64,000 nucleotides of DNA from Protopterus annectens (GCF_019279795.1 NC_056743.1:1784104466-1784168465); one strand, 5' to 3'. Shown: positions 46,415 through 58,169, counted from the stretch's first letter. Notes: generated by a model from the sequence alone, not told the origin. Made by a program: numbers and translations.

Positions 46415-47335
46415 AGCAAAAGTTTAGTGCTGCTTGTGTTTAGTCTGCTTGCATTGTTAATAGCACAACAGATAGTGTACTTGCTTTAGATGCTGAAGGC
46501 TGTGGGTTCTACTCCCACAGTAGGTAAATGCATTGCTGATGCTGTATTGTGTTGTAAAGGGGTGGATGCTGCAGTCTTTTGGCAAAGATACGTAGTAACT
46601 ATGAACCTGTTAACAGTTTGCTATCCATTCCCTGTTGCGGTATTACTATCTTTTCATTTTTTTATTGCATGCAACAAAAGCAATTTATTCTTCAAGAGTA
46701 ACAGGCACTTTATTTGTAGATTAAACAATGACATATAAAGTGTTTGCTAGCAGCAACCTCTTTATTAGTTACAAATTTTTCAATGTGGAGTTTACTACTT
46801 CAGAGATTGTGTATATTTTTACTGATACTGGTGGACTTGAGTAGACTTTTATGATGGAAATGTTCTGAATTGGGCAGTTTTGTCATTAGTGGATGCTTTT
46901 TGTTTCATTGTTTACTGGAAAAATGTTCAAAACAATAAATTTAAAATGCCCTCTAACAACTGTACTGTATTGTACAAGGAATATAATGTAATACAGTCAG
47001 GAAGGTGTATCGAAGAGCATGTGTATGTTATGTTCGAGGGGCCTATGATTTTGTAGACAGCCCAGAGTTAATATTTGCCATTGGCAAAATGCACTTTCTC
47101 TGAAAGTGGGTTTCAGTGCTGTTTCAATGCATGCGAGTTTCAAGAGCAGAGAAGTTTTAATGTTGGTCTATTTTCATTGTGAGACTGCATTGCTTTAACA
47201 GATATGTATTAGGGTTTGTGCTGTAAAATGCAAAATAAAACTTTCAAATGAAATCCTAAATCATCGCAGAAGTGAAGCAGTATGCACATTAGTGTTTATG
47301 ATAAATGGGACATTGGAATGGCTGCAGGGGGGAGG
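46415..47335. repeat. Duplicated block in the hAT-like element, copy 1
   Basis: Shares, in order, aactatgaacct, agcaatttattct, aacaggcact, gggtttca, ctgtttcaatg and gggacattggaatggctg with 51,895-52,770. Divergence is high. Confidence 0.7.
46452..46525 (+). repeat. tRNA-like sequence inside the hAT-like element (2)
   Basis: A perfect T-arm (TGTGGG, loop TTCTACT, CCCACA) follows an A-box-like CAACAGATAGTG. The related duplicate near 51,975-52,045 has lost the pairing. Confidence 0.55.
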
Positions 47336-47390
47336 CTCCATTTGACCATGATTTTGTGAGGGGGTAGCAAGCTCAGACAGCCCGGTTGAA

Positions 47391-47665
47391 CTATACCTCT
47401 CAGTTGTCCATATCTTTGCAGAATGAATAGATATTTGCTGCTTATTTTGGTTTGTTCTCAGATTTGTGATTTTCTAGCAAATCATTTAGGAATGAAGCCA
47501 TTAAATGACAGACATTGAGTTTCAGATGTCATAACCTTCAGAAAAATGCATGCTAATGCAAGACTGTCTTTACGTTTATACAAGAGCAATTTTAGTAGTG
47601 TTTGTATGTTCCCCAATATATTTGGCCTTGTTCAGATTTCCTGCATTAAGAGGTTGAGAGGTGCG
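47391..47665 (-). repeat. CATACCTCTCA-ended short repeat, copy 4
   Basis: Full length in the inverted orientation: starts ctatacctctcagttgtcc and ends aagaggttgagaggtgcgtg. It shares the internal words gacagacattgagtttcaga and ccttcagaaaaatgcat with the other copies. Confidence 0.75.
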
Positions 47666-47924
47666 TGCAAATCACTTTGTAGATTAGGAATATCCAAACA
47701 TCTCAATTGTCCCCAATTCTGGCTCAAAATGTTGCTCTCCCTAATAATCCCTCCTCCAAAATGGCAATTTTGGAAGAAAATGTGGAGGGTTTACAATTAT
47801 ATATAACTGTAATGATCACTTATAGATTACCTTTATTTCAGAAATGCATGTGGATGCTCTTATTTTGTTAGCTGCTTCAAGTTAACTGTTAATATTAAAA
47901 GGTGTCCCTTTTTGACAGGTATTT

Positions 47925-48193
47925 TTGCATCACATTTTGGTCCGTTTTCATAAAATTGTGTTTTCTGGCAAATTAGTGGCAAGTCATTAAAGATTGAAGT
48001 TAGAAAATAATGGCAGACATTTGAGTTTCAGATTTCATACCCTTCAGAAAACTTGTACTAATGCAAGATCTACCTGTTCTATTTAAGTTATAAGAGCAAT
48101 ATTTAAAAATTGGCCTTATTTTTGGGCTTGTCACACTTCTAGTTCTATGTATGGCTTTGTCCAGATTTCTTGCTCTGAAGTTGAGAGGTATGA
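47925..48193 (-). repeat. CATACCTCTCA-ended short repeat, copy 5
   Basis: The same orientation as 47,391; the left edge is decayed and the right edge is gaagttgagaggtatgag. Confidence 0.7.
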
Positions 48194-48215
48194 GTGTCAG
48201 AGCCATCACTGTCAG

Positions 48216-48281
48216 CCAGAGACATTTCAAATTGTGACATACTTATTGCCAGAGACATTTCAAATTGTGACATACTTATTG
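48216..48281. repeat. Two-copy tandem repeat, 33 bp
   Basis: The unit ccagagacatttcaaattgt followed by gacatacttattg occurs twice without change. Confidence 0.95.
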
Positions 48282-48546
48282 CACCCCACTCTCCCCATTG
48301 TAGTGGCTCTGGATGTGTCTATGGAAGGCAAGGAGCAGTTATGCAGTGTAAATGTGCAGAGTATTCCCCCATCCAAAGTAGATCACAAATAAGACCGTGG
48401 CTTTTCATCTGTCCTTGATTTTGCAAAATGTTCTGGTTTTCTATCAGATTTTTGTACTGTTGATTTATGCTTCTTATTCTGGAACTGTATGCTGTCACAG
48501 TGCCCTGTTGCTCTGTTTAAGTAGCCATGGTTTAATGAACATCAGG

Positions 48547-48627
48547 TAAGCTTGTCGGAGATTGTAAGATGCAAGTAAGCTTTAGTAAGCTTGTCGGATA
48601 TTGTAAGATGCAAGTAAGCTTTAGTAA
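48547..48627. repeat. Two-copy tandem repeat, 39 bp, with TAAGC words
   Basis: The unit taagcttgtcggagattgta followed by agatgcaagtaagctttag occurs twice, one base different. It carries four TAAGC words, the motif of the Myb cassette ends. Confidence 0.95.
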
Positions 48628-49228
48628 GTATATTGTTAAAGAATTACCAGCATTGAAAGCCTTTTCGTTGTTGCCATGCAGAGAATATTTACATGACTAG
48701 ATAATGTATAAGCCTTGGGTATTGAAATGCATATGACAGTTTTATTTATTTTATTTGCAGTTGGTTTGCCAGGATAGTCCATTGGGCCAAATGAACCCGT
48801 TTTCAATGGAGTCCTGGGAGAAAAGCTCCAAAACTAAGTAGGTTATTAATAGATATACAAATTATACAATTACACAGAAGTTAATCATACAAGAAATAAC
48901 AATTTGAAAATAATACAACTAGAGCGAGTACAATCTAGTTATGAAATTAATAGGTAATACAGACTAAAGGGAAATTTAGCACAAAAGCACTGAGAAATAA
49001 CATATTTGGAAGCATTTCATGACAATATTGAGGAATAATAACATATTAGGAAGCAATGCACAAAAGTACTGAGAAGCAATAACGTATTAGGGAAGCAATA
49101 CTTGGGAAGTGTGGCCTAGTATATTCTTTCTGATTATTCTAGGAATAATAATATGTATGAGTTAGGGTGGGTAATTAGGAAAGTTGCAGGAGGAAACAGA
49201 GGAAGAAAGAAGATGGAGTTTGCAAGTG

Positions 49229-49444
49229 TTATGTGGTGTGGGAGCAAGAGCATTCCCACTGGGATACTAGATGTGAGTGAAGAGATCTTTTAAATATAAA
49301 ATGGTTGGGGGTGGGGCGAATGGAAGGTGGTAGGGAGTTCCAAAGGCATGCAAGGAGAATATTTTTGCCTGGGGGACTAGTTGGTTTATATACTTCTAAT
49401 AGATTTTGATTGTTGGATCTTGATACTCTTGCAGGAAGGTGCAT
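49229..49444 (-). CDS. C-terminal fragment of the L2-like LINE ORF2
   Basis: Seventy-one residues with SNNQNLLEVYKP and LWNSLPPSIRPTP then FKRSLHSHLV, the conserved end of APE-type LINE ORF2 proteins. It follows the RT fragment after about 330 bases of less conserved thumb sequence on the same strand. Confidence 0.65.
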   Translation of the reverse strand: MHLPARVSRSNNQNLLEVYKPTSPPGKNILLACLWNSLPPSIRPTPNHFIFKRSLHSHLVSQWECSCSHTT

Positions 49445-49773
49445 TTTAAAGGCTGATGAAAGGGAGGGACAAAGGGAGGGGTTGAAAATGAGCTTATGTG
49501 CAAGATTTAGTTGAGTATATGTGAGATAACTGGGTAGCTCTAGCCATTTTAGTTTTTGGAGAGAGGAACAGTGGTGGGTGGAGGACTTGTGGTTGGTAGC
49601 GAACTTGGCAATTTTGTTGTAGCAAGAGGAAAGTTGGGTTGGAGGTCTGTAGATTAGTTAGGAGTGGAGCTCCATAGAGAAGGGAGAGGATAAGAAATGA
49701 GGTAGAGGGTGATTTTGGTAGCAGGTGTAAGGTAATGATTTTGTCGGTAAAGCATACCGGGTTTTCTTGATAT

Positions 49774-50334
49774 TTAACTGTAGGTGGGAGTTGAATTTGA
49801 GCTGGTATCAATTTGGACCCCAAGTAACTTGGTCTCTGACACCAGTTCCAGGAGTAGATTATTTTGTCTAGAGATGTGGAATGTGTTTATATTGAAAGAA
49901 GTTGCCTTAGAGGGGATGAATAACGTTAATTTGGTTTTAGAGGCATTGAGTGCTAGGTGATTCCTTTTCATCCATTGCTCAGTTGTTGTAAAAGCATCTT
50001 GAGTCAGTTTTAGGAGTGAGGGGATAGAGGTGGCAGCGCAGATAATAGCAGAATCATCGGCATATTGGATGATGTCTGAGAATGGGATAGAGTTGCGGAA
50101 ATCATTTATAAATATGTTTAAGAGAAGGGGACTCCTTATAGAGCCCTGGGGTACCCCAGTAGGAGTATTTAGAAATGAGGAGGTGGCCTTTTTCCATTTG
50201 ACTGCTTGAGATCTGTTAGATAAGTAGCTGGAGAACCAGTTCAAGGAGGAGGGAGATGGGTAAAGTTTAGTTAGTAGCAGGCTGTGAGAGTGTGTCAAAG
50301 GCCTTAGAGAGGTAGAGTAGTAGGGTAGAAACAA
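49774..50334 (-). CDS. Reverse transcriptase core fragment of the L2-like LINE
   Basis: An uninterrupted 186-residue frame. It includes LNWFSSYLSNRSQAV, GVPQGSIRSPLLLNIFINDF (RT motif B), IIQYADDSAIICA (motif C with the catalytic Asp pair), WMKRNHLALNASKTKLTLF (motif D) and LLGVQIDTS (motif E). RT motif A lies upstream in another frame (LYLSKAFDTL). This set is typical of the L2/CR1/Jockey group; the nearby tail makes L2-like the best guess. As part of a truncated LINE it would not make an active enzyme alone. Confidence 0.75.
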   Translation of the reverse strand: MFLPYYSTSLRPLTHSHSLLLTKLYPSPSSLNWFSSYLSNRSQAVKWKKATSSFLNTPTGVPQGSIRSPLLLNIFINDFRNSIPFSDIIQYADDSAIICAATSIPSLLKLTQDAFTTTEQWMKRNHLALNASKTKLTLFIPSKATSFNINTFHISRQNNLLLELVSETKLLGVQIDTSSNSTPTYS

Positions 50335-51589
50335 TTTGGCCAGAGTCGCGGGCTTTATTTACAGTTTCAAGGAAGGAGAGGAGGGCGGTCATAATGCTAT
50401 GATGTGGTCTGACTCCATGTGTAGGAGTTAGTAGGTGATTATCTAAGATGTGGAAGGAGTTGTAGTTGGATACACTTTTCTAGGAGTTTAGAGATGGGGG
50501 ACAGAATAGCGATGGGAAATTAGTAACATTGTTGTTGTTGCCACCTTTTATGTAGAGGTATGATAAAGGCCCTTTTCCAGACTTGGGGTACTATACATTC
50601 TTGGATAGAGCAGTTGATTAAAATGCTAATAGGATTGCTTCAGCAGCTTTGCCAAGAAAGTAAGAAGGGATGTTATCAGGAGCATTGGTGCATGGCTTCA
50701 GTTTCATAAGGAATTTCTTTATAGTAGAAGTTGGGTATAGGTTGAGATGAGAAAAAGGAGTGTGAAGAGGGAGAATTAGGGGCAGATGAAGCTGATGAAG
50801 TAGTAGGAGGAGTGGAGGGATGGGAGTTAGTAGATGGGAATGAGGAAGTAGTAGCAGTGTAGTGGTGTTAGAGAAAGATGGCGTTAATTTGGAAATGGAT
50901 TCAATGAAAAGAGTTAAATTGGGTAGCCAAGTCTTGGTCAGGAGCGTTTGGGTCTGGGGTAGGGGTATCTGGTTTGCTGGGGTTAAGTAGAGTAGAGATA
51001 CCTTTCCAAAATTTCTGAGGGTTTGATTTTATTATTTTGAAGTGTGGAAAAGTAGTTTTGTCGGTCTAAGATTATGAGCTTTTTACCTTATTTAAGTATT
51101 TTATATTCATTGTAATAAAAGGACAGGATTACAGTATTTTCAGAAGCTCATTACATTTTATTGCAGACCAGTGTCTTATAGCAGTGTCTGTGTGTTAGTA
51201 CACTTGTAGTTGGGTCAGGGTGGCTTTAATGGTATATGGTAAATAAGCATTGCTACCTTATTTAAAAGCCAAGCCCTGCAACAACTAGCTCCACACTGAA
51301 GTCAAAACACAATAGCTCTGGTGGGTAAATGTACTCTGTAGTAATCAAAAAGGCAAATGTTTAAAATAACTACAGCTTATGTGCAAACACAATAGGTAGT
51401 GATGAAACAATGCTCTGCTAAAAATGCTTTAATGCTCCACAATGCTGAGCTGCAGATCAGTTATCACTGGCTACCAGGATTTCACCCACTTCAGCTCAAG
51501 CACGGTGCCGTTCAGTGCAACCTTCCCAGAACTAATTTGTCTGACCAGAATTATTTGGTGTGTGTATTAGAGGGAGGTAGCATACCCCT

Positions 51590-51806
51590 CAGCTGTCCAG
51601 ATTTTTGCCCCATATTCCTCCTAAAAGGATTGAAGTTGCTAAATGAGACATTTCAGTTTTAGATGTCATGTCATTTAGAAAAATGCATACCAACACAAAT
51701 CCTGTTACTCTTGCAATTTTCTAAGTTTCTGAGAGCCATATTTATAATCTGTCCCTATTTATTTTAGGCTTTGTCCAGATTTCTTGCACTAAGGTTGAGG
51801 CCTTGA
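51590..51806 (-). repeat. CATACCTCTCA-ended short repeat, copy 6
   Basis: Starts gcatacccctcagctgtcca; contains ggctttgtccagatttcttg; shortened in the middle. Further partial copies lie at about 45,640-45,785 and 46,240-46,375. Confidence 0.7.
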
Positions 51807-51894
51807 GGGTATGGTATGTTTGTGAGAAAGTGAAATGCCCAAGTTAGAGTTAACAGGTGGAATTTTCAAGTGCATTTTCAAGGAACTGTGAGTT

Positions 51895-52770
51895 TTAAGG
51901 AAGCTAAGTTCACTGCTGCTCATGCCAAGTCTATTTACAATGTGCAACTGTTTTGTTTAGCAAATGGTATCTCTATTGTGGTATAACGTTTTAAAGCTGT
52001 TAGTAGCACCACACTTGCATCTTAATGTAAAGGCTTGAGGTTCTATTCCTACAGCATATACATTTGTATGTTGCAGTCCTCAGGATGCCCTCCTTTGGAT
52101 GAGATGCCTAATAACTATGAACCTTTTTTTCAGCTTGTCATCCATTTTCTATTGCAATATACCAGCTTACCATTTTTTTTAATTTAACATAGGCAATTTA
52201 TTCTTTGACGGCAACAGGCACTGAATTTGTAAATGAAACACTGAAATATACAGCAACAACATCTTCATTAGTTTCAGATATCTTTAATGTGGAATTATTC
52301 AGATTACTTTTACTTCAGCAGAGTCACTCAAACAAGTGCTGCTGTATAATACAAGGGATATAATTCAATTATATATTATAATTAATACAATCAGGTAAAT
52401 CTAATAACTTTTGCATGGCCCTAATGGTGTGCAAGGAGCCTATTGCTTGAAAACAGTTCAAAGGTAAATAACCTGCCACTGGCCAGATGCATTTTCTTTG
52501 AATGTGGGTTTCAATGCTGTTTCATTGAATGTGAGTTTCAAAAGTAGAGAAGCTTTAATGCCAAGTCTGTTTTCATTGTAAGACTATTGCTTTGTTTAGG
52601 TTTAGTAAATGTCTCAGTGTTTGGGCTATAATGTTTGAAATAAAAGTTGTAAATTAAATCCAACTGCCTGTAATCATTGTAGAACTAAAGCATAAAACAG
52701 TATGCACACAGATTTGAACAGTGTCTACAGTAAATGGGGAGAAATAGCCAAGTAATGGGACACTGGAATG
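51895..52770. repeat. Duplicated block in the hAT-like element, copy 2
   Basis: The counterpart of 46,415-47,335. It runs into the G-rich right end (repeated gtgggcggggct words) at 52,770-52,894, which copy 1 lacks. Confidence 0.7.
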
Positions 52771-52902
52771 GCTGTGTGGGCGGGGCTTGGGTGGGTGGAC
52801 TTGGGCGGGGCTGTGTTGGCAGGGGGCGGGGTGAGCTATGTGGGTGGGGCTCTGGGTTTGCACCCCCCTGCAAAAAATCCTGCGGGCTCCCTTGGTTGCA
52901 TC

Positions 52903-53440
52903 TAAATGGCAGGGTGTCAGGGTTAGTTTATCACAAAAGAATCACAACCTGAAAAGCAAGGTGTACAAAACAGTGGTGCAACCAGTACTACTGTATGGTA
53001 TAGAAACCTGGGGAGTGAAGACTGACAAGTTGAGGAAGTTACAGGTGATGGAGATGAAGTGCCTGAAAAAGGTGATAGGATGCCCACTGTGGGCCGGATG
53101 AAGAAATCAGGGCATCAGAGCAGAAGCCCAAGAAGTTGCAATTGCAGTGAAGGTCAAAAAGAACAGATTATGGTAGTGTGGGTACATGTGCAGGAAAGCA
53201 GAAGCCAATCTGGTGAAGATTAGCAACAGACAGGAAGAAGGCAAGAGGAAATGAAAGTATCCAGCAAAGGGACTAATGGAGTGTGTGAGGGAGATGACTT
53301 GTGACAGTCAGGAATAATTGTCAAAGGAAGTAGAAGAGTAGCACTAAATCAAGAGAGATGATGACAGCTGACGCAACACCCCAATCTCATGTAGAAAATG
53401 GGGAAAGGGATTGATGATGATGATGATGGTTAAAAAGTTA
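52903..53440 (+). mobile_element. RTE-clade LINE, right part, with TGA-repeat tail
   Basis: Continues 44,160-44,803: KWQGVRVSL, LKSKVYKTVVQPVLLYGIET, VMEMKCLKKVIGC, then EGKRK, LMECVREM and a short 3' end finishing in (TGA)n at 53,412-53,429. RTE elements characteristically end in such short repeats. Several stops lie after 53,100. Confidence 0.8.
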
Positions 53441-53826
53441 CAGCATTCAGACTGTACATAGTGCAAAGTGACCAATAATCATTCAACAGAGTGAAACTGC
53501 TATACATATTTATTATATACATTTTCTTGAAATATTTTGATTGTTTTGTAAAAAAGCACGTGGCATACATGTTCATTTATAGTACAAGATTTTGGTATCA
53601 TCAGAAATAATCTGACAAGTCCTTTCATATTTATTAATAATATTCCTGTAGAGAAAGGAGTTTAGAATGTATGTAGCATATATGTAAGAGAGGGTGCTAA
53701 CCTAAAGGGATGTATGTCATGTGATCATCAGTATTCCGTATCTTTCTAGAAAAGTTGTTGCTGTAAATGCACCTGACATCTCTGCTACTTCATTGTGGTT
53801 AATTCTGACTAAGCTTTATAAGAAGG

Positions 53827-53835
53827 TATATATAC

Positions 53836-53902
<67 letters not shown>
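53827..53902. repeat. (TA)n microsatellite
   Basis: About 36 TA dinucleotides with one CATA/AAT break near the left edge. Confidence 0.97.
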
Positions 53903-53904
<2 letters not shown>

Positions 53905-54215
53905 AGCCAACAGATACATGGTCTGTCAGTTAATGGCCCTGGATGAAATTAACTTCTACCTACTCAGAATCTTCTCTCATATCTTCTTAAGCTGGAGCAC
54001 CAACACTTTGGCTTCCAGCCTGGTAAATCAACTGGGTCAGTAAAAACCTAGTAGCTGTGGGTTTGCTCTACCATCAGGGGCAGCATGTCAGTAAATTAAA
54101 CAGTCCTTCAGGGAATGCCAATTCTATGAAGCAAACTCACTGAATGACACTTTTGATGTTAACAGGGTTTACTCTTTTCTACATTGTTGTATGACGGTGA
54201 AGTTCACGAGTACAC

Positions 54216-54221
54216 GCACAC

Positions 54222-54252
<31 letters not shown>

Positions 54253-54271
54253 TATATATATATATATATAT
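54216..54271. repeat. (CA)n(TA)n microsatellite
   Basis: CA and then TA dinucleotides, directly upstream of the SINE at 54,298. Confidence 0.95.
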
Positions 54272-54297
54272 TTATATAACTTTTTCATATATGTACA

Positions 54298-54585
54298 GAC
54301 ATCCGCGGTGGTGCAGCGGTAGAGTTGTTGCCTCACAGCAAGAGGTTCTCCCGTTCGATTCTCAGCTGGAGTGCGGGGTGTGCCTTCTGCGTGGAGTCTG
54401 CATGTCCTCCCCGCGGTTAGGTGGGTGTTCGAAAGATATGCGTGAATAGGTGTGCCTTTGATGAAGGTTGGACTTCGAGCTGGCACCTCAGCATCCGTGA
54501 AAATCTACTGCTAATCATTAGTAGACCGGAGTTCCGCTGTGGCGACCCCTAACCGAGAAAAGCCGAAAGACAAACAACAACAACA
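54298..54585 (+). mobile_element. tRNA-headed SINE with RTE-like tail
   Basis: Head with A-box GTGGTGCAGCGGTAGAG and B-box CCGTTCGATTCTC; central domain gagtctgcatgtcctccccg; tail ccgctgtggcgacccctaac with agccgaaaga and (CAA)n. The tail matches the 3' end of the RTE LINE at 58,170-59,912 (tgtggtgacccctaacggga ... cagccgaaaga). Head and centre resemble the SINEs at 14,327 and 35,352, but their tail is L2-like. Confidence 0.85.
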
Positions 54586-54634
54586 TGTATATATAAATAT
54601 ACATGGAGTGACCTGAATTAATCTAAAATTCAAA

Positions 54635-54688
54635 ATGTCAACATTCAAAGCATCAACCACATAGGGTTGAAAATGTGAATGTTGACAT
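54635..54688. repeat. Perfect-stem palindrome
   Basis: ATGTCAACATTC (54,635-54,646) and GAATGTTGACAT (54,677-54,688) are exact reverse complements. A further AACC/GGTT pair lies inside, giving a long hairpin. Confidence 0.85.
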
Positions 54689-54925
54689 ATGATATTAAAA
54701 AGCAACCTAAGTGCATGCAATATTTCAAAACAAAAAAGCAACAAAAAAGATTGTTTTTTGTAGGGGGTAAGTTCCTCCTCCCTAATTATATATTCTAACT
54801 CAGAGACATCACAAAATCAGGGAAAGGGCAAATTCCCCACCCTGAAAATTGTGTGGCCTCTACTCCAAATGTGTTCAGCCAAACAGATATTGACTAAAGA
54901 TACATTCAGCAAGTACCAGGACACC

Positions 54926-54928
<3 letters not shown>

Positions 54929-54997
<69 letters not shown>
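54929..54997. repeat. (TA)n microsatellite
   Basis: About 34 TA dinucleotides without interruption. Confidence 0.98.
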
Positions 54998-54999
<2 letters not shown>

Positions 55000-55000
<1 letters not shown>

Positions 55001-55550
55001 ATGATTAATTTGACTTAAATCTCATTTTGTCTAAAAAAAACACAATACTTCATTTTACCAAAAGCTAATTTGATCTAACCCACAAAACACTGAATCTAAT
55101 TTCATTGAACATGTCATACAAGAATATATTTCCAAAATATCTTTTTTGCAGGGTGGGGCAAGCCCCCTGCATACACCCCCCCCACCTCCTAACTTAAACA
55201 TACTAACTCCATAGTTCCAGAAACATGGAGCAAAGAGAATACTCCTCACACATTGAATCACTGTTGGTGCATGTATACAAACCTCTAGATACAGAGGGAT
55301 TATGTAACACTAAGCTTTAAAAGGGAACTAGTAATGACTACCACTAATTTTCATTATAATTCCTATCCCCCACACCAAACCTGCCCATGCATAATGGCTG
55401 TTCGGGTAATTTTATACAAGCTAACTTATTTTCGGTCAAATGTGATTCAGTCATTTCTGTTTTAGACCAAATGAGATTTAGACCAAATGAACAACTGCTT
55501 TTGTTTTTAGATGAAATGGACTTTCAGACAAATGAGCCATAACCATATAT
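55000..55550. repeat. Segment with repeated CAAATGAGAT / TAGACCAAATGA words
   Basis: Left edge ttgacttaaatctcattttg; right edge ttttagaccaaatgagattt, agaccaaatgaac, gatgaaatggactttcagac, aaatgagcc. The words at the two edges are inverted relative to each other, suggesting a MITE-like repeat. Family unknown. Confidence 0.35.
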
Positions 55551-55844
55551 GTGTATGTGTGAGACCATTTGGCAGTAGGGTGCTCCGCTGCAAAAATGAA
55601 TGTCTTTCAGTGTTCACTGAAGGTGAATTTCCAGTGAATTGGAACCCAATAAAAGTTACATCAACCTATGGACAAATAGTTGCAATACTTTCATAGTTCT
55701 CTGTATGGATCAACACTCAGGTCATCTGTCCCTGCACTTTAACATATTTTACAGAGCCAAAAACCCACTTCAGTGTTTCTAGAAAGAAAAGGGAATCAAA
55801 GAAAAAAATTGCTAACTGAGCAAACCATGCATAGTTCCTTTTAA

Positions 55845-55945
55845 GGGCAACTTGGGAGCATCAGCTGGTTAAATGACTTGGTCACACACAGTAGTTAAAT
55901 GGAGGCTGTGGGACTCAATCCAAAACTGCTACAAAGTTGAGGTCT
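55845..55945 (-). mobile_element. MIR-like (CORE-type) SINE fragment
   Basis: On the minus strand GGATTGAGTCCCAC looks like a B-box, followed by tactgtgtgtgaccaagtca and tttaacc, the order found in MIR-type SINEs after the tRNA head. Confidence 0.45.
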
Positions 55946-56706
55946 AATGGCACATAGTTTTAAACTTCTGTGCCAAACGGTCAGGAGAGTTGATTTATCA
56001 CTGATTTGTCTTTCAGAGTCTAATCCGGACATTATGATTAGAGGTGCTAATGTTTAGGTCAGGAAAATTTTGCATTTTCCTTCACCTGATGTTACTACAG
56101 CAAAAATGATATTCGTCGTGTACACCTGAAATATGGTCTACCTGTAATAGCCTCACATTTTAAGAAAAACCTGTCCTCACTTCAGTTACCTCAAACTGAA
56201 TCTACATGTTCCTCATCCTGGACATCCGGCTACACCATCACTGATCTGTACTTGTCCAGGGCAAACAATTGATTTATCTCTTGGGTCGCTACTGTTTAAA
56301 GATTAAAGATGGAATCCTTCTACTATCTCAGTTGTAGACTTTTCCTGTCAAAGTCTATCTACAATTGCTCCTTCCACCCAGCGCCCCAACTTTGCTAACA
56401 ACATCTTACAATAAAGTTCACTGCAGTGACCATAGCTTTTCTATACCAGTGCCCACATTCTAAAAATTACAACTGGCAACTTCAAAAAAATAGTTTAAAT
56501 CCTATTCAGATTTTCATCCTAACTTAGAAAAAAATCTATTTTTGATAGAGTAAAGAGTAAATGTTCCAGTCATATTGGCATCAGCAGATTATTTTAATAT
56601 CTCTTACCCTCAGTCTCAGGATCTGAGTGTCAGGTTTAATTTATAGAGAGTAAATAGCTTTATTTTAATGTCTCACTCATGCTCCATAAATACATTGATT
56701 TTCTTG

Positions 56707-56908
<202 letters not shown>

Positions 56909-57049
56909 ACTTTCTGCTGATATCTAAAAATGAAACATTAAATATAACTCACCTAAAGATGTAAGCCTTACATGTACCTAAATGACACCTCAGAAGCCAT
57001 AGTTAATTGATTTTATTTGATGTTCCTGCACAGGCTTTAACAATTTTGT

Positions 57050-57250
57050 ATCTTCTGTTTACTTGTAAATACAATGTCATTTGACTTTTTGTATAACCCT
57101 ACAATCATTAACTTGTATATATCTGCAAGCATGGTAACTTTATAGTATGTATTGTGTGTAAATGAGTGCTGACTTCTCAGCTGAGTCTCAAATTGGCCTG
57201 GCCTGGTTAGTGCTCTACCTTGGTTAATAAATTCAGTTAAATAAATAACT
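57050..57250 (+). mobile_element. Possible L2-like LINE 3' end
   Basis: Shows a weak version of the L2-like end: ttggcctggcctggttagt, cttggttaataaattc and TAAATAAATAA. No coding part. Confidence 0.35.
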
Positions 57251-58169
57251 GTACCGTAACCTCTTTATTTATGTCATAGACAAAACTACTGACAGGTGGG
57301 TAGGCAGAGGTCACTGCGGGTGGAACTAGACTCTGAGATCCTCAAATTAGTCAGAATCTTGGCTAAGGTGAGACATCAAGGTACTTTATAGTCATCTGGA
57401 TGTGGACTTAAAGTCCTAGACAAGGATGTATAGGACAGTCAAGATGAACCCAAAGAGTGAGAAATACTAATTGATTTTTGGTAACCTAAGTTTTAAGGTA
57501 CTAAATAAGAATGAAGCCCAGAGACAAAGATCAGGAGATCTGAGTGTGTTGTTCAGGACCTACTAGACAATATAGTGATGTTGGAAGGGAAACCTTTGAA
57601 GATTAAGTAGGGACTTTAAGAGGGCTATTTTTTGAAGGTATTACAACTATGCCATGATAATAGTGAAGCTGGTGGATGCATTCTCATGGACTGATGTACT
57701 GACAGAGTGGTAGCAGGGGTCTGTCTCTCCCTTTGTCTTACAGGAGTGGCATAAATTGTTTGGTAAGATGTACATGAGATTTTATCATCAAGAAGTAAAT
57801 AGGTTTAGATACTGGGGAAAGAATGAGACCAGGCACTTGGATAGTGGCTGAACAGAAGACAGTTGAGTTGATTCAGTTAGTGCTACATCTAAAGGCAGGT
57901 TAATCTCAATACATTTAAAAATATGGAATGGTGCCTATCTTATCCCTGCCTTTATTATTAAGCTTAAAGGGGAAGTTAATAGTTTATGTTAGAAGTAAGA
58001 GAAGTAATTGTATATTTAGACCACATCTTGTGGTTTTGCCCATATAGCAATGCATTATGGGACTTGATTCATACAAGTTTTAAACAAAGAGTTCAGTGCA
58101 GACAAATGTGTACCTTGACTGACTTAATCAGGCAGTGACAAGGACTACAAGCAGGTTATAGATGGAAAT
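57251..58169. other. No supported gene
   Basis: No frame with domains and no recognised repeat. Confidence 0.5.

Larger units (their letters stand above)
48737..51075 (-). mobile_element. L2-like LINE, 5'-truncated, with its 3' end
   Basis: On the minus strand it runs from a linker region (LKPCTNAPDNIPSYFLGKAA, about 50,690) through the RT to the C-terminal SLPPSIRPTPNHFIFKRSLH and a 3' UTR ending ggagcttttctcccaggact, ttgaaaacggg and an AAATA tail (48,740-48,840). It ties the L2-like tails elsewhere to a coding family. It sits inside the hAT-like element, so it is younger than that insertion. Stops and shifts occur mostly before 50,335. Confidence 0.8.

Noticed and set aside
53925-54190. 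Possible RT fragment (words like HFGFQPGKSTGS in one frame).
   Set aside because: Only one short motif can be read and no second RT motif follows in order. Too weak to call.
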